From contig JAYQIC010000011.1 of assembly GCA_038141425.1 (NCBI GenBank), positions 62,001 to 126,000 on the forward strand: a DNA stretch of 64,000 bases, written 5' to 3'. Below are positions 54,331 to 63,123 of the stretch, piece after piece. A program made the position numbers and the translations under genes. This stretch comes from UBA7985 sp038141425 (lineage in GTDB: Bacteria; Pseudomonadota; Alphaproteobacteria; UBA7985). The notes under the pieces were generated by a model. It saw only the letters and a list, made by a program, of their open reading frames with translations. It ran no database searches and was not told the DNA's origin. Position 1 is the first letter of the stretch; each line of letters starts with the position of its first letter.

Positions 54331-55986
54331 CTACATGTTCGGGTAGTTCGGCCCGCCGCCGCCCTCTGGCGTGACCCAGTTGATGTTCTGGGTCGGGTCT
54401 TTGATATCGCAGGTCTTACAGTGCACGCAGTTCTGCGCGTTGATCTGCAGCCGCGGGTTGGTGCCGTCATCCTCGCGCACGATCTCATAGACCCCGGCCG
54501 GGCAGTAGCGCTGCTCGGGCGCGTCGTAGGTGGCGAGGTTGATCTGGATCGGCGTGCTGTCGTTCTTGAGGGTCAGGTGGATCGGCTGATCCTCCTCATG
54601 GTTGACGTTGGCCAGATAGACCGAGGAAGTCTTGTCGAAGCTGACCACACCGTCTGGCTTGGGGTAGTCGATCTTGCGGCACTTATCGGCCGGCTTGAGC
54701 GCTTCGTGGTCCTTGTGGCGGTGCTTGAAGGTCCATGGCATGGCAAGGCCGAGGTTGGTCAGGTGCAGCTCCAGCGCGCCAACGCCGAACCCGGCGAGGC
54801 CCAGCTTGTGGAACCAAGGGCCGAAGTTACGGGCGCGGAACAGCTCCTTGAACACCCAGCTCTTTTCCATGTTGGACTGGTAGCCGGTCAGCTGCTGCGG
54901 GGCGTCTTCCCCCTGCTGCAGCGCCTCGAACACCGCCTCCGCCGCGACCATGCCGGACTTCATCGCGGTATGAGAGCCCTTGATCTTCGGCACGTTGAGG
55001 AAACCGGCGGAACAGCCCACCAGCATGCCGCCGGGGAAGGTCAGCTCGGGGATCGACTGGAAGCCGCCCTCGTTGATCGCCCGCGCGCCATAGGAAAGAC
55101 GCTTTCCACCCTCCAGCATCGGCCGCACCTTGGGGTGCTGCTTGAAGCGTTGGAACTCATCAAAGGGGCTGAGGTGCGGGTTCTTGTAGTCGAGCGCGAC
55201 CACGTAGCCGACGTAGGCCTGATTGTTGTCGAGGTGGTAGATGAAAGACCCGCCCCAGGTATTCCAGTCCATCGGCCAGCCTGCGGTGTGGATCACCGTA
55301 CCCTGCTTGTGCTGCTCGGGGTCGAGTTCCCACAGCTCCTTGAAGCCGATGCCGTATTTCTGCGGGCTGGACTTCTCCGCCAGACCGAACTGCTCGATCA
55401 GCTGCTTGGACAGCGACCCGCGCACGCCCTCAGCGAAGATGGTGTACTTGGCGTGCAGCTCCATGCCCGGCTCGAAGCCCGGCTTCTGCTCACCGTCGCG
55501 GCCGATGCCCATGACGCCAGTGGCGACGCCCTTCACCGAGCCATCCTCGTGGTAAAGCACCTCAGAGGCTGGGAAGCCGGGGAAGATTTCGATGCCCATG
55601 CCCTCGGCCTGCTCGGCCAGCCAGCGGCAGACATTGCCCAGCGAGACAATATAGTTGCCGTGGTTGTGGACCTGGTTCGGCATGGCCCAGACCGGCAGCG
55701 ACAGACCGTTGACCTCGGTCAGCAGCATGAACTTTTCGTCTTCGACCGGCACGTCCAGCGGCGCACCGCGCTCTTTCCAATCCGGGAACAGCTCCTCCAT
55801 CGCGCGCGGCTCCATGACCGCGCCGGAAAGGATGTGGGCGCCGACTTCCGAACCCTTCTCGAGCACGACGATGGCGAGTTCCTCGCCCTTTTCCTGTGCC
55901 AGTTGCTGTAGCCGGATCGCGGCGGACAGACTCGAAGGACCACCACCGACGATAACGACGTCTACTTCCATCGCTTCGCGTTCCAT
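54331..55986 (-). CDS. Electron transfer flavoprotein-ubiquinone oxidoreductase
   Basis: ETF-QO takes electrons from electron transfer flavoprotein and reduces membrane ubiquinone. The intact frame of 551 codons has the FAD motif VDVVIVGGGPSSLSAAIRL near the start, EKGSEVGAHILSGAVMEPRA, IFAEGVRGSLSKQL, and GFLNVPKIKGSHTAMKSG. The C-terminal 4Fe-4S site is NCVHCKTCDIKDPTQNI, ending WVTPEGGGGPNYPNM. The ATG at 55986 has GGAGGAAAG upstream; an upstream in-frame start would add 65 unrelated residues. It could receive electrons from the trimethylamine-dehydrogenase-like enzyme via ETF, whose genes are not in the window. Confidence 0.95.
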   Translation of the reverse strand: MEREAMEVDVVIVGGGPSSLSAAIRLQQLAQEKGEELAIVVLEKGSEVGAHILSGAVMEPRAMEELFPDWKERGAPLDVPVEDEKFMLLTEVNGLSLPVWAMPNQVHNHGNYIVSLGNVCRWLAEQAEGMGIEIFPGFPASEVLYHEDGSVKGVATGVMGIGRDGEQKPGFEPGMELHAKYTIFAEGVRGSLSKQLIEQFGLAEKSSPQKYGIGFKELWELDPEQHKQGTVIHTAGWPMDWNTWGGSFIYHLDNNQAYVGYVVALDYKNPHLSPFDEFQRFKQHPKVRPMLEGGKRLSYGARAINEGGFQSIPELTFPGGMLVGCSAGFLNVPKIKGSHTAMKSGMVAAEAVFEALQQGEDAPQQLTGYQSNMEKSWVFKELFRARNFGPWFHKLGLAGFGVGALELHLTNLGLAMPWTFKHRHKDHEALKPADKCRKIDYPKPDGVVSFDKTSSVYLANVNHEEDQPIHLTLKNDSTPIQINLATYDAPEQRYCPAGVYEIVREDDGTNPRLQINAQNCVHCKTCDIKDPTQNINWVTPEGGGGPNYPNM

Positions 55987-56204
55987 GTCCCTGCTTTCCT
56001 CCGTCTCTTTCAGTCTTGCCGGAAGGCTGTCATCCGATCTCCTCACCCGCCCGCCGGTCACGTTTCCGGCGAACCGACCCCTCGGGGGTCGAAAAGGCTT
56101 GAGCGGGGATGCAATCCCTTCCAAGTTCACATAAAGCTCTGCTGCGGACCATAGCCAAACAGTCCGCCCGCGCAACGCCAACCACCCTCAAACGGCCCCA
56201 ATTC

Positions 56205-57167
56205 ATGCCTGAAGCGCTCAATTCACTCCCCTACGACCCTGCCCTCTGGGCCGAGGCTGTCGCTTGGCAGCAGGAATGCGGCGTTTTCGATACTCTGACG
56301 GCTGCACCGGTCGACGCTATTGCGCTCCGGGCGGCGGCGAAAGGGCGGCCAGAGGTCGCAAACGACGTCACGAGTCGGCCTGAAGCCCAGGCTGCAACGC
56401 GGGTAGAAGCGCCAGCAGAAATCCGCGCAGAGATGCGAGCAGCTGCAGAAACGGCGCCCGAGGCCTCAGCGCCCGCGGCCAATGCTGTGCCGAAACCGGC
56501 CAGCAAGCCGTCGCCAGCAGCCAACCAGCATGGCCGACGCGGCCTTGAAGCCGTCGCCGACATCGCCGAAGCCGAAAAGCTGGCCGCTGCTTGCGACAGC
56601 CTCGAAGCACTGCAAGCCGCGGTAGAGGCCTTCGATGGATGCCTGCTGAAAGACACGGCCAGCTCCACCGTCTTTGCAGACGGTCAGGACCAGACCGACA
56701 TTCTGGTGATCGGCGAAGCGCCGGGCGCAGACGAGGACCGGCAGGGAAAGCCCTTCGTCGGGCGCAGCGGGCAGATGCTCGACGAGATGATGGGCCACGT
56801 CGGCCTGAGCCGCGATACCAATTTCCGCATCACCAACATCGTGTTCTGGCGACCCCCGGGGAACCGCAAGCCCAACGCCGGCGAAATCGCCCTGTGCTGG
56901 CCGTTTTCCAAGCGGCATATCGAGCTGGTGGCGCCCAAGGTCATCCTCGCCGTCGGCGGGCTGTCGGCGCAGACCCTGATCGACCCTAACCTGCGCATCA
57001 CCCGTGAGCGGGGCAAGTGGCGGGAATTCAGCGTCGGCGCGCAGACCATTCCGGTGCTGCCGACCCTGCACCCGGCCTATCTGCTGCGCCAGCCGATCAA
57101 CAAGCGGCAGGCGTGGGAAGACCTGCTCATCCTCCAGGACTTTCTGCGTTCGGGAGAGACCCCATGA
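56205..57167 (+). CDS. Family 4-like uracil-DNA glycosylase
   Basis: The 320-residue protein has a variable Ala/Pro-rich N-terminal half (about 150 residues). The glycosylase core follows: TDILVIGEAPGADEDRQGKP, FVGRSGQMLDEMM, TNIVFWRPPGNRKPNAGE, VILAVGGLSAQTL, and LPTLHPAYLLRQP. This is the family 4 pattern, which removes uracil from DNA before base-excision repair. Only the cysteines in FDGCLLKDTA and ALCWPFS lie in the core. The classical C-x2-C spacing for the 4Fe-4S cluster is not evident. ATG 56205 (MPEALNS) was chosen; an upstream start would add 32 residues. The stop overlaps moaB (ATGA). Confidence 0.88.
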   Translation: MPEALNSLPYDPALWAEAVAWQQECGVFDTLTAAPVDAIALRAAAKGRPEVANDVTSRPEAQAATRVEAPAEIRAEMRAAAETAPEASAPAANAVPKPASKPSPAANQHGRRGLEAVADIAEAEKLAAACDSLEALQAAVEAFDGCLLKDTASSTVFADGQDQTDILVIGEAPGADEDRQGKPFVGRSGQMLDEMMGHVGLSRDTNFRITNIVFWRPPGNRKPNAGEIALCWPFSKRHIELVAPKVILAVGGLSAQTLIDPNLRITRERGKWREFSVGAQTIPVLPTLHPAYLLRQPINKRQAWEDLLILQDFLRSGETP

Positions 57168-57706
57168 CCACGATCCCGGCCTCGTTTGACGAAAATCGCC
57201 CCTTTCTGCCGGTGCAGATTGCGGTGCTGACCGTCTCTGACACCCGAACGCCCGAAACCGACACCTCGGGCGACCGGCTGCAGGCGCTGATCGAAGGCGA
57301 CGGCCACAGCGTCATCGCCCGCACCATTCTGAAAGACGACGCCGACGTGATCGCCGCCCAGCTGACGGCGTGGATCGATGACCCGGCTGTCGACTGCGTG
57401 GTGACCACGGGTGGCACCGGCATCACTGGCCGGGACGTGACGCCCGAAGCCTTCGACCGCGTGCTTGAAAAGCAGATTGACGGCTTTGGTGAGATGTTCC
57501 GCTGGTTGAGTTTTCAGGTCATCGGCACCTCAGCGCTGCAATCGCGGGCACTGGGCGGGGTCGCGCGCGGAACCTACCTGTTCGCCCTGCCCGGCTCCAC
57601 CGGCGCGGTCAAAGACGGCTGGACCCAGATCCTACGATACCAGCTCGATAACCGGCACAGACCCTGCAATCTGGTCGAGCTGATGCCGCGCCTGCGCGAA
57701 ACCTAG
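57164..57706 (+). CDS. moaB: Molybdenum cofactor biosynthesis protein MoaB
   Basis: The 180-residue protein has the MogA/MoaB fold: LPVQIAVLTVSDTRTPETDT, VVTTGGTGITGRDVTPEAF and LFALPGSTGAVKDGW. It adenylates molybdopterin before metal insertion. With mobA and fdhD at the other end of the window it supports an active molybdoenzyme system. It overlaps the glycosylase stop by four bases and ends with TAG 14 bases before the next gene. The frame is intact. Confidence 0.92.
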   Translation: MTTIPASFDENRPFLPVQIAVLTVSDTRTPETDTSGDRLQALIEGDGHSVIARTILKDDADVIAAQLTAWIDDPAVDCVVTTGGTGITGRDVTPEAFDRVLEKQIDGFGEMFRWLSFQVIGTSALQSRALGGVARGTYLFALPGSTGAVKDGWTQILRYQLDNRHRPCNLVELMPRLRET

Positions 57707-57719
57707 GCGAAGGCACCGC

Positions 57720-58775
57720 ATGGCGTTGACCGAGACCCAACTCGACCACATTTCCGGCGTGCTGCGCGGTCTGGGGCTGGCCGGTGACCCGCTGCGGCCC
57801 ATGCGGCTGCGCAATCTGAGCCACGAACACGTTCAGGTCGCCGAGTTCGGGGTGCTGCGCATGCCCATCGCCCTGCCCTCCGAGCTACACTGGACGGCTT
57901 GGGCTGACTTTCAGGCCGAGGCCTACACCACGCTGTCACGGCTGGGGCTGGCGCCCCGGTTTCTGGCGGCGCTGGAGTCCTCGCAAGCGCTGCCCAACGG
58001 CGGCGCGCTGATCGATCTGGTCAAGGGACGCCTGCCCGCGCTGCCCACCGACTTTCGCCGCCTCGCCCGCTTCCTCGCCGACATGCACCAGATGCCGGTG
58101 CCGATGCCGGAAATGCGCGGCCTGCCCAGCTTTGAAGACCCATTGCAACGGGTGGCGCAGCTGATCAGCGATCAGGGTCGGTACGTCAAAGACGCCCCGG
58201 TCTCCGACGCTGTTCGCGCAGCACTGGAGGACGAACTCGGGTGGCTGGCTGACTTCACCAAGAGCGGCTGGGTCCGCCGTGGGTCGCCGCCCTTTGGCCT
58301 CTCACTCGGGCGGATCCACCCGGGCGACTTCCTGATTGATCAGGAAGGGGACGTGATGCTGATCGACGTTGAGAACTGTCACTATGGCCTGCCGACGCTC
58401 GATGTCGGGGCGCTGTCGATCTATCCGGCTACGGTCTGGGACATGAGCCTGCAGGCCGAGCTGAGCGAAGACGACGTGCTCAACTTTCACATCGACTACC
58501 TCGAAGCGCTCGATCCCCGCCTGCGGGCGCAAAGCCAGCCGTGGCTTGCTCCGGCGCGGCGGATCGTGACGCTGCGGGTGCTGACCTGGTGCTGCATGTG
58601 GCTGGTCCGGCACCGGCGGCCGGGGGATCAGTGGGCAGCGGACCGGCGCCCACCGGGGATTATCGCGCACCAGCGCGGGCTGTGCCAGCACCTGACGTCA
58701 GACAATGTCGTGCACGCGCTGCAGTCTGAATGGCAGGACCCGCAGGGCCTGGGCGCGCGGATCGACGCGCTGTGA
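57720..58775 (+). CDS. Aminoglycoside-phosphotransferase-like (kinase-fold) protein
   Basis: The 351-residue protein shows traces of the APH/choline-kinase fold: HEHVQVAEFGVLRM, LARFLADMHQMPVP, a modified catalytic loop LGRIHPGDFLIDQEGDVMLIDVEN (HPGDF in place of HGDLH), and DVGALSIYPATVW. A small-molecule kinase is likely, but the substrate is not recognised. It is translated 14 bases after moaB and overlaps rnhB by four bases (GTGA), so it is part of the glycosylase-moaB-rnhB run. The frame is intact. Confidence 0.65.
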   Translation: MALTETQLDHISGVLRGLGLAGDPLRPMRLRNLSHEHVQVAEFGVLRMPIALPSELHWTAWADFQAEAYTTLSRLGLAPRFLAALESSQALPNGGALIDLVKGRLPALPTDFRRLARFLADMHQMPVPMPEMRGLPSFEDPLQRVAQLISDQGRYVKDAPVSDAVRAALEDELGWLADFTKSGWVRRGSPPFGLSLGRIHPGDFLIDQEGDVMLIDVENCHYGLPTLDVGALSIYPATVWDMSLQAELSEDDVLNFHIDYLEALDPRLRAQSQPWLAPARRIVTLRVLTWCCMWLVRHRRPGDQWAADRRPPGIIAHQRGLCQHLTSDNVVHALQSEWQDPQGLGARIDAL

Positions 58776-59398
58776 GCGATCTTTTTGCCCGAACCGGCGC
58801 CGGCGAGCGCATCGCTGGGGTGGATGAAGTCGGGCGTGGACCACTGGCAGGGCCGGTGGTCGCCGCCGCCGTGATCCTGCCGCGACCCATTGACGGGCTG
58901 GCGGACTCGAAGGCGTTGAGCGCGGCCAAGCGCGAGCGCCTGTGTGCGCAGATCACCACAGAAGCGCTGGTCGGCGTCGGCGCAGCATCGGTTCGGGAGA
59001 TCGACAGCCTCAACATCCTGCAGGCGACGCTGCTCGCCATGCGCCGGGCTGTGGCACGCCTGCCCGAAACCCCGACGCTGGCAATGGTGGATGGCAACCA
59101 GAACCCGGGGCTGGGCCTGCGCACCGAACTGGTAATCAAGGGTGACGCGCTTGTGCCGGAAATATCGGCGGCGTCGATTGTCGCCAAAGTGGTCCGCGAC
59201 CGGCTGATGACACGGCTGGCCCAGCGCTATCCCGACTACGGCTGGCACAGCAATGCCGGCTATGGCTCCGCCGTGCACCGCGACGCCATGGCCTCGATCG
59301 GGGTCACGGCGCACCACCGGCGGAGCTTTGCGCCGCTCCGAAACTGGCTGGAAGATCCGGAAAAGGCGCATAACGTTGTGCGCGCCATGAACGCCTGA
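58772..59398 (+). CDS. rnhB: Ribonuclease HII
   Basis: RNase HII cuts RNA-DNA hybrids and starts removal of single ribonucleotides from DNA. The 208-residue protein has the catalytic pair in IAGVDEVGRGPLAGPVV (Asp18, Glu19), DSKALSAAKRERL, and ASIVAKVVRDRLM with a further acidic ligand. The GTG at 58772 overlaps the previous stop and puts the DE motif at the usual distance. The next gene is ccrM, a neighbour pair conserved in many alphaproteobacteria. The frame is intact. Confidence 0.95.
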   Translation: MSDLFARTGAGERIAGVDEVGRGPLAGPVVAAAVILPRPIDGLADSKALSAAKRERLCAQITTEALVGVGAASVREIDSLNILQATLLAMRRAVARLPETPTLAMVDGNQNPGLGLRTELVIKGDALVPEISAASIVAKVVRDRLMTRLAQRYPDYGWHSNAGYGSAVHRDAMASIGVTAHHRRSFAPLRNWLEDPEKAHNVVRAMNA

Positions 59399-59496
59399 AG
59401 AACATAAAAATTTACTGCGCCTCTTTGGCCACAGCGTGAAAGAAGTTAGTTTAAGAAGATCAGTTAGATAACTGTTTTATAGCGTTTTTGTTGACA

Positions 59497-59501
59497 GAAT
59501 C
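59497..59501 (+). promoter_or_regulatory. GANTC (CcrM target) site in the ccrM leader
   Basis: GAATC lies 25 bases before the ccrM start. CcrM methylates GANTC. In Caulobacter such sites in the ccrM leader feed back on its own transcription, so the same may happen here. Confidence 0.45.
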
Positions 59502-59525
59502 TGAGGCCGCAAACATTGTGCGCCC

Positions 59526-60623
59526 ATGTTTTCAGTTCAAGATATTTCAAATCAGATTATTAGCGGAGACTGCCTCGATGTGCTGGCGCAATTGCCGTCA
59601 GAGAGCGTCGACATGGTGTTTGCAGACCCGCCTTATAACCTGCAGCTCAAGTCCGACCTGCGCCGCCCCGACAACAGCCGGGTCGACGGCGTCGACGATG
59701 AATGGGATCGGTTCGAGAGCTTCCGGGCTTACGACACCTTTACAGCTGAGTGGCTGAGCCAGGCGCGGCGGGTGCTCAAGCCCAATGGCACGATCTGGGT
59801 GATCGGCACCTATCACAACGTGTTCCGCATGGGCGCGACCATTCAGGACCTCGGGTTCTGGATCCTCAACGACGTGGTCTGGCGCAAGACCAACCCGATG
59901 CCGAATTTCCGCGGCACCCGGTTCCAGAATGCGCACGAGACCCTGATCTGGGCCGCCCGCGACGAGGGCGCGAAGTACCAGTTCAACTACGAGGCGCTCA
60001 AAGCCTCTAACGACGATCTTCAGATGCGCTCCGACTGGCTATTTCCGATTTGCCAGGGCGGCGAGCGCATCAAGGACACCGAAGGGAAAAAGGCGCATCC
60101 GACGCAGAAGCCGGAAGCCCTCCTTCACCGCGTAATTTCAGCTGCGACCAAAGCTGGCGATCTTATTCTGGATCCGTTCTTCGGGACTGGCACCACAGGT
60201 GCCGTTGCGAAGAAGCTCGGTCGCAATTTTGTCGGGATTGAACGGGATGAGGCCTATTTGGCCGTCGCTCACGATCGTATTTCAAAGATCACTGAGCCCG
60301 ATTCAGTCGTTGTTTCCGACCTTCCCAGCAAGCGCGAAGCGCCTCGTATTCCTTTTGGTCAGCTCCTTGAGCTGGGCATGCTGGAACCGGGTGCCGAACT
60401 GCTGGGACCCGGGCGTAAATTTAAGGCACGGGTAGCCGCCGATGGAACCGTCATGGCCGACGTCCACCGGGGCGGCATTCATAAGGTGGGCGCGGCCTTA
60501 CAAGAAGCGCCCTCCTGTAACGGCTGGACGTTCTGGCATGTGGAGGAGAACGGCAGGCTTTTGCCGATCGATACCTTGCGTCAGAAGGTTCGGAATACCT
60601 TGCAACCCAGTGTAGCAGCATGA
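59526..60623 (+). CDS. ccrM: Cell-cycle regulated DNA adenine methyltransferase CcrM (GANTC)
   Basis: CcrM methylates adenine in GANTC. Its timing couples methylation state to replication in alphaproteobacteria. The 365-residue intact protein is a beta-class enzyme: catalytic DPPY at residues 34-37 (VFADPPYNLQLKSD), then the SAM motif LILDPFFGTGTTGAVAKK near residue 217. The family's C-terminal extension (RIPFGQLLELGMLEPGAEL, then GRKFKARVAADGTVM) contacts DNA. The upstream gap is AT-rich with one GANTC site. The orphan form (no restriction partner) and the rnhB neighbour support CcrM over an R-M enzyme. Confidence 0.96.
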   Translation: MFSVQDISNQIISGDCLDVLAQLPSESVDMVFADPPYNLQLKSDLRRPDNSRVDGVDDEWDRFESFRAYDTFTAEWLSQARRVLKPNGTIWVIGTYHNVFRMGATIQDLGFWILNDVVWRKTNPMPNFRGTRFQNAHETLIWAARDEGAKYQFNYEALKASNDDLQMRSDWLFPICQGGERIKDTEGKKAHPTQKPEALLHRVISAATKAGDLILDPFFGTGTTGAVAKKLGRNFVGIERDEAYLAVAHDRISKITEPDSVVVSDLPSKREAPRIPFGQLLELGMLEPGAELLGPGRKFKARVAADGTVMADVHRGGIHKVGAALQEAPSCNGWTFWHVEENGRLLPIDTLRQKVRNTLQPSVAA

Positions 60624-60674
60624 GTTGACAAAGGATGCGCTGGCAATTTCAGCCAGCCGGAGCCCTGAACCGGC

Positions 60675-61765
60675 TCAGATATTTTTAAGAGCATGCCTGA
60701 CGATTTTTTCATGATCGTCGGCAAGGCAAAACGGTCCAGGTCTTCAATGGGCGCCCACGTGGCGCCCTTTTTTTTGAGCCCCAGCGCCGTGATCGTGGCG
60801 TCTGGGTCGGCTTCGGGCACCACCACCTGCACCTGCAGGTGAAAGTGAGTGAAGGTGTGCTCGACAACGCCGTCTCTCACGACGCCTGCCACAGCGGGCT
60901 GCGGCGCAGGTTCCCCGGCGTCGATCCAGTCGCTGCCCGGCACCTCCATCATCCCGCCGAGCAGGCCGGTTTCCGGCCGCCGGGTCAGCAGCACCGCGCC
61001 ATCACGCTCGATCCAGTAGGCCAGCCCGTGCCGCGTGGGTCGCTGCTTTTTCGGCGCCTTGCGGGGAAAGTCCGTCTGGGTACCTGCCTCGAAGGCCGCA
61101 CAGCCCGCCGATACCGGGCACAGCAGGCAGGTCGGCGAGCGCGGGGTGCAGATGCCCGAACCGAGGTCCATCATCGCCTGCGGGAAATCGCGGTTGCGGG
61201 CCTGCGGCGTCACCCGGTCAGTCAGGGCGCGGATTTGTGGCTTAGCGGCGGGCAGCGGGCGCTCGAGCGTGTACCAGCGGCTGATCACCCGCTCGATGTT
61301 GCCGTCAACGACGACCGCCCGCTGGTCGAAGGCGATGGCCGCGATGGCGGCAGCGGTGTAGGCGCCGACCCCGGGCAGGGTCAGCAGGTCGGCTTCATCG
61401 CGCGGAAACTGCCCTTGCCGTCGCTCCGCGATCTCGACCGCGCATTTGTGCAGGTTGCGGGCGCGGGCGTAGTACCCCAGCCCGGCCCACGCCGTCAGTA
61501 CATCGTCAAGCGACGCGGCAGCGAGGTCGGAAACCGTCGGCCAGCGGTCGGTAAAAGCCTCGAAATAGCCCTTTACGGTTGCCACGGTGGTTTGCTGCAG
61601 CATAATTTCCGACAGCCAGACGTGATAGGGGTCGGCGGTCTCGCCCGGCCCCGCCCGCCACGGCAGATCGCGCCGGTTCTGGTCGTACCAGTCGAGCAGG
61701 CGGTCGGAAAAGTCAGCCTCCAGCCGGGCCTCGGGAGCGGTAAAGCGTGAGTCAGGATCGTTCAT
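60675..61765 (-). CDS. mutY: Adenine DNA glycosylase MutY (3' end frame-shifted)
   Basis: MutY removes adenine paired with 8-oxoguanine. Features are WLSEIMLQQTTV, the helix-hairpin-helix LPGVGAYTAAAIAAI, the catalytic Asp in VVVDGNIERV, an exact C-X6-C-X2-C-X5-C iron-sulfur motif (CTPRSPTCLLCPVSAGC), and the C-terminal NUDIX-like domain (LLGGMMEVPGSDW, VEHTFTHFHLQV). A T run at 60704-60709 seems one base short. Restoring it gives the usual end MKKIVRHALKNI and a stop at 60675-60677. As written, the frame runs on to 60581 and overlaps ccrM. The 5' end overlaps the divergent DUF721 gene by 19 bases. Confidence 0.93.
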
Positions 61766-62352
61766 CAGCCAAGGACTTAGGCGCTTCGCCCGCGAAGGGC
61801 AAAGAATCTAAGCCCAAAACCCCGCGGCGTACCTATCGCGCGCAGGGGCTGTCGCGACTGGTTCCCAAGATCCTGAAAGACGGCCTGGGCCGTAAAGGCA
61901 GCCTCGAAGCCGACCTGCTGCTGCACTGGCGCGAGGGGGTGGGGGAGGAGCACGCCCAGTGGACCGTGCCGACCCGGATCTCCTATGCCGACCGCCGGAT
62001 GCGCCGCAAAGGCACGCTGGAGCTGTCGGTCGCACCGGCCTACGCCGCCTTTGCCCAGATGGCCGAGGCGGAGATCATTTCAGGCGTCAATCAGTTCCTC
62101 GGTCACGGCCGGATCGAGCGGCTGCAGCTGCGCCAGAGCCACGCCGCTGCGGGGCAGGCTGCGCGCAACCGGAGCGGCCGAGGCGGGCGAGGGAGTTCTC
62201 GCGAGACTGTGACAAATCGTGGGCCGGATGCGCGCGAAAGCCGGGTGATGAACCGGCAGGAAAGGCGTAACAATCAAGACTTAGGCGACGCGCTCGAGTC
62301 CCTGCGCACCAGCATCGACCAGCGTGAACGCGACCACGGACAAGAACCCTAG
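61747..62352 (+). CDS. DUF721 (DciA-like) protein
   Basis: The 201-residue protein has a basic N-terminus (SKPKTPRRTYRAQGLSRLVP) and the DUF721 core (LEADLLLHWREGVGEEHAQWT, then LELSVAPAYAAFAQMAEAEI). A charged, probably disordered C-terminus ends in a helix (LGDALESLRTSIDQRERD). DciA-type members load the replicative helicase in many bacteria. Whether this protein does so is inference, though dnaB is in the same window. The mutY-DUF721-dsbA-smc order is typical of alphaproteobacteria. The GTG start at 61747 lies inside the mutY 5' end. Confidence 0.8.
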   Translation: MSQDRSSAKDLGASPAKGKESKPKTPRRTYRAQGLSRLVPKILKDGLGRKGSLEADLLLHWREGVGEEHAQWTVPTRISYADRRMRRKGTLELSVAPAYAAFAQMAEAEIISGVNQFLGHGRIERLQLRQSHAAAGQAARNRSGRGGRGSSRETVTNRGPDARESRVMNRQERRNNQDLGDALESLRTSIDQRERDHGQEP

Positions 62353-62373
62353 AATAGCATAAGTTACCCACAA

Positions 62374-62408
62374 GAATCTACGCGACTCCGGTTGTGACCC
62401 ACCGACTC
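62374..62408 (+). promoter_or_regulatory. Cluster of three GANTC sites upstream of the dsbA-smc genes
   Basis: GAATC (62374-62378), GACTC (62384-62388) and GACTC (62404-62408) fall within 35 bases, 20-54 bases before the DsbA-like start. CcrM-dependent promoters in alphaproteobacteria carry such sites. The density suggests methylation-sensitive expression here. Confidence 0.5.
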
Positions 62409-62427
62409 GAGTGGATAAGAGCAAAGG

Positions 62428-63105
62428 ATGAATTCGATGTTTAATTTTGTCGCACGTTCGGGCTTCGCCCTGGCAGCCATTTTTACGGTTGCAGCAGCGA
62501 GCCAGGCACAGGACGCCACCAAGCCTGAAGCCGAAGCGGCAAGCTACGTGCCGCTGGCCAGTGACGGCGGGCTCGGCACCGGTGTTTACGAGAACGAAAC
62601 CTACGAAGGATCGCCCGACGCGCCGATCGTGCTGATCGAATACGCCTCCCTGACCTGCCCGCACTGTGCCGCCTTCCACCGCGAAGGCTACCCGCTGCTG
62701 AAGCCGTTCATTGAGGCCGGTCAGCTGGCTTACGTGCACCGGGATTTCCCGCTGGACGGGGTGGCTTACCGGGCGGCTCTGGCGGCACGCTGCCTGCAGG
62801 GTGAGGCCTACTTCGCCGCCATCGACGCGCTGTACGAGAACCAGCGTGACTGGCGCGGCGGCGGCAGTGAAGACGAGCTGGCGGTCGAGATTTCATCGCT
62901 GACCGGTCAGTCGGTCGACGAGTACAAGGCCTGCGTTGGTGATCAAACCAACCAGCAGACGATCATTGAGCGTTACAACACCGCCGTCGAGGATCTCGGC
63001 GTCGACGGAACCCCGCGCATCTTCATCAACGGCGATCTGTTCACCCCGCGTGGGGGCTGGACCGAGATCGAAGGTGAGATCGAGCGCCGGGTCGGCCGTC
63101 TCTGA
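62428..63105 (+). CDS. DsbA-family thiol-disulfide protein
   Basis: The 225-residue protein has a signal peptide (NFVARSGFALAAIFTVAAAS, cleavage near SQAQD). A thioredoxin-like domain follows with the redox motif CPHC at 77-80 (EYASLTCPHCAAFHREG), an inserted helical part (AARCLQGEAYFAAIDALYEN) and the cis-proline loop DGTPRIFING. It would form or shuffle disulfide bonds in the periplasm. It lies 18 bases before smc, as in many alphaproteobacteria. The frame is intact. Confidence 0.92.
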   Translation: MNSMFNFVARSGFALAAIFTVAAASQAQDATKPEAEAASYVPLASDGGLGTGVYENETYEGSPDAPIVLIEYASLTCPHCAAFHREGYPLLKPFIEAGQLAYVHRDFPLDGVAYRAALAARCLQGEAYFAAIDALYENQRDWRGGGSEDELAVEISSLTGQSVDEYKACVGDQTNQQTIIERYNTAVEDLGVDGTPRIFINGDLFTPRGGWTEIEGEIERRVGRL

Positions 63106-63123
63106 GGCAAAGCGAGGAATAGT

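Noticed and set aside
59440..59480. CtrA binding site (TTAA-N7-TTAA) in the ccrM promoter
   Set aside because: TTAA and TTAG words occur, but the spacing is nine and the second half is imperfect. It does not meet the consensus.
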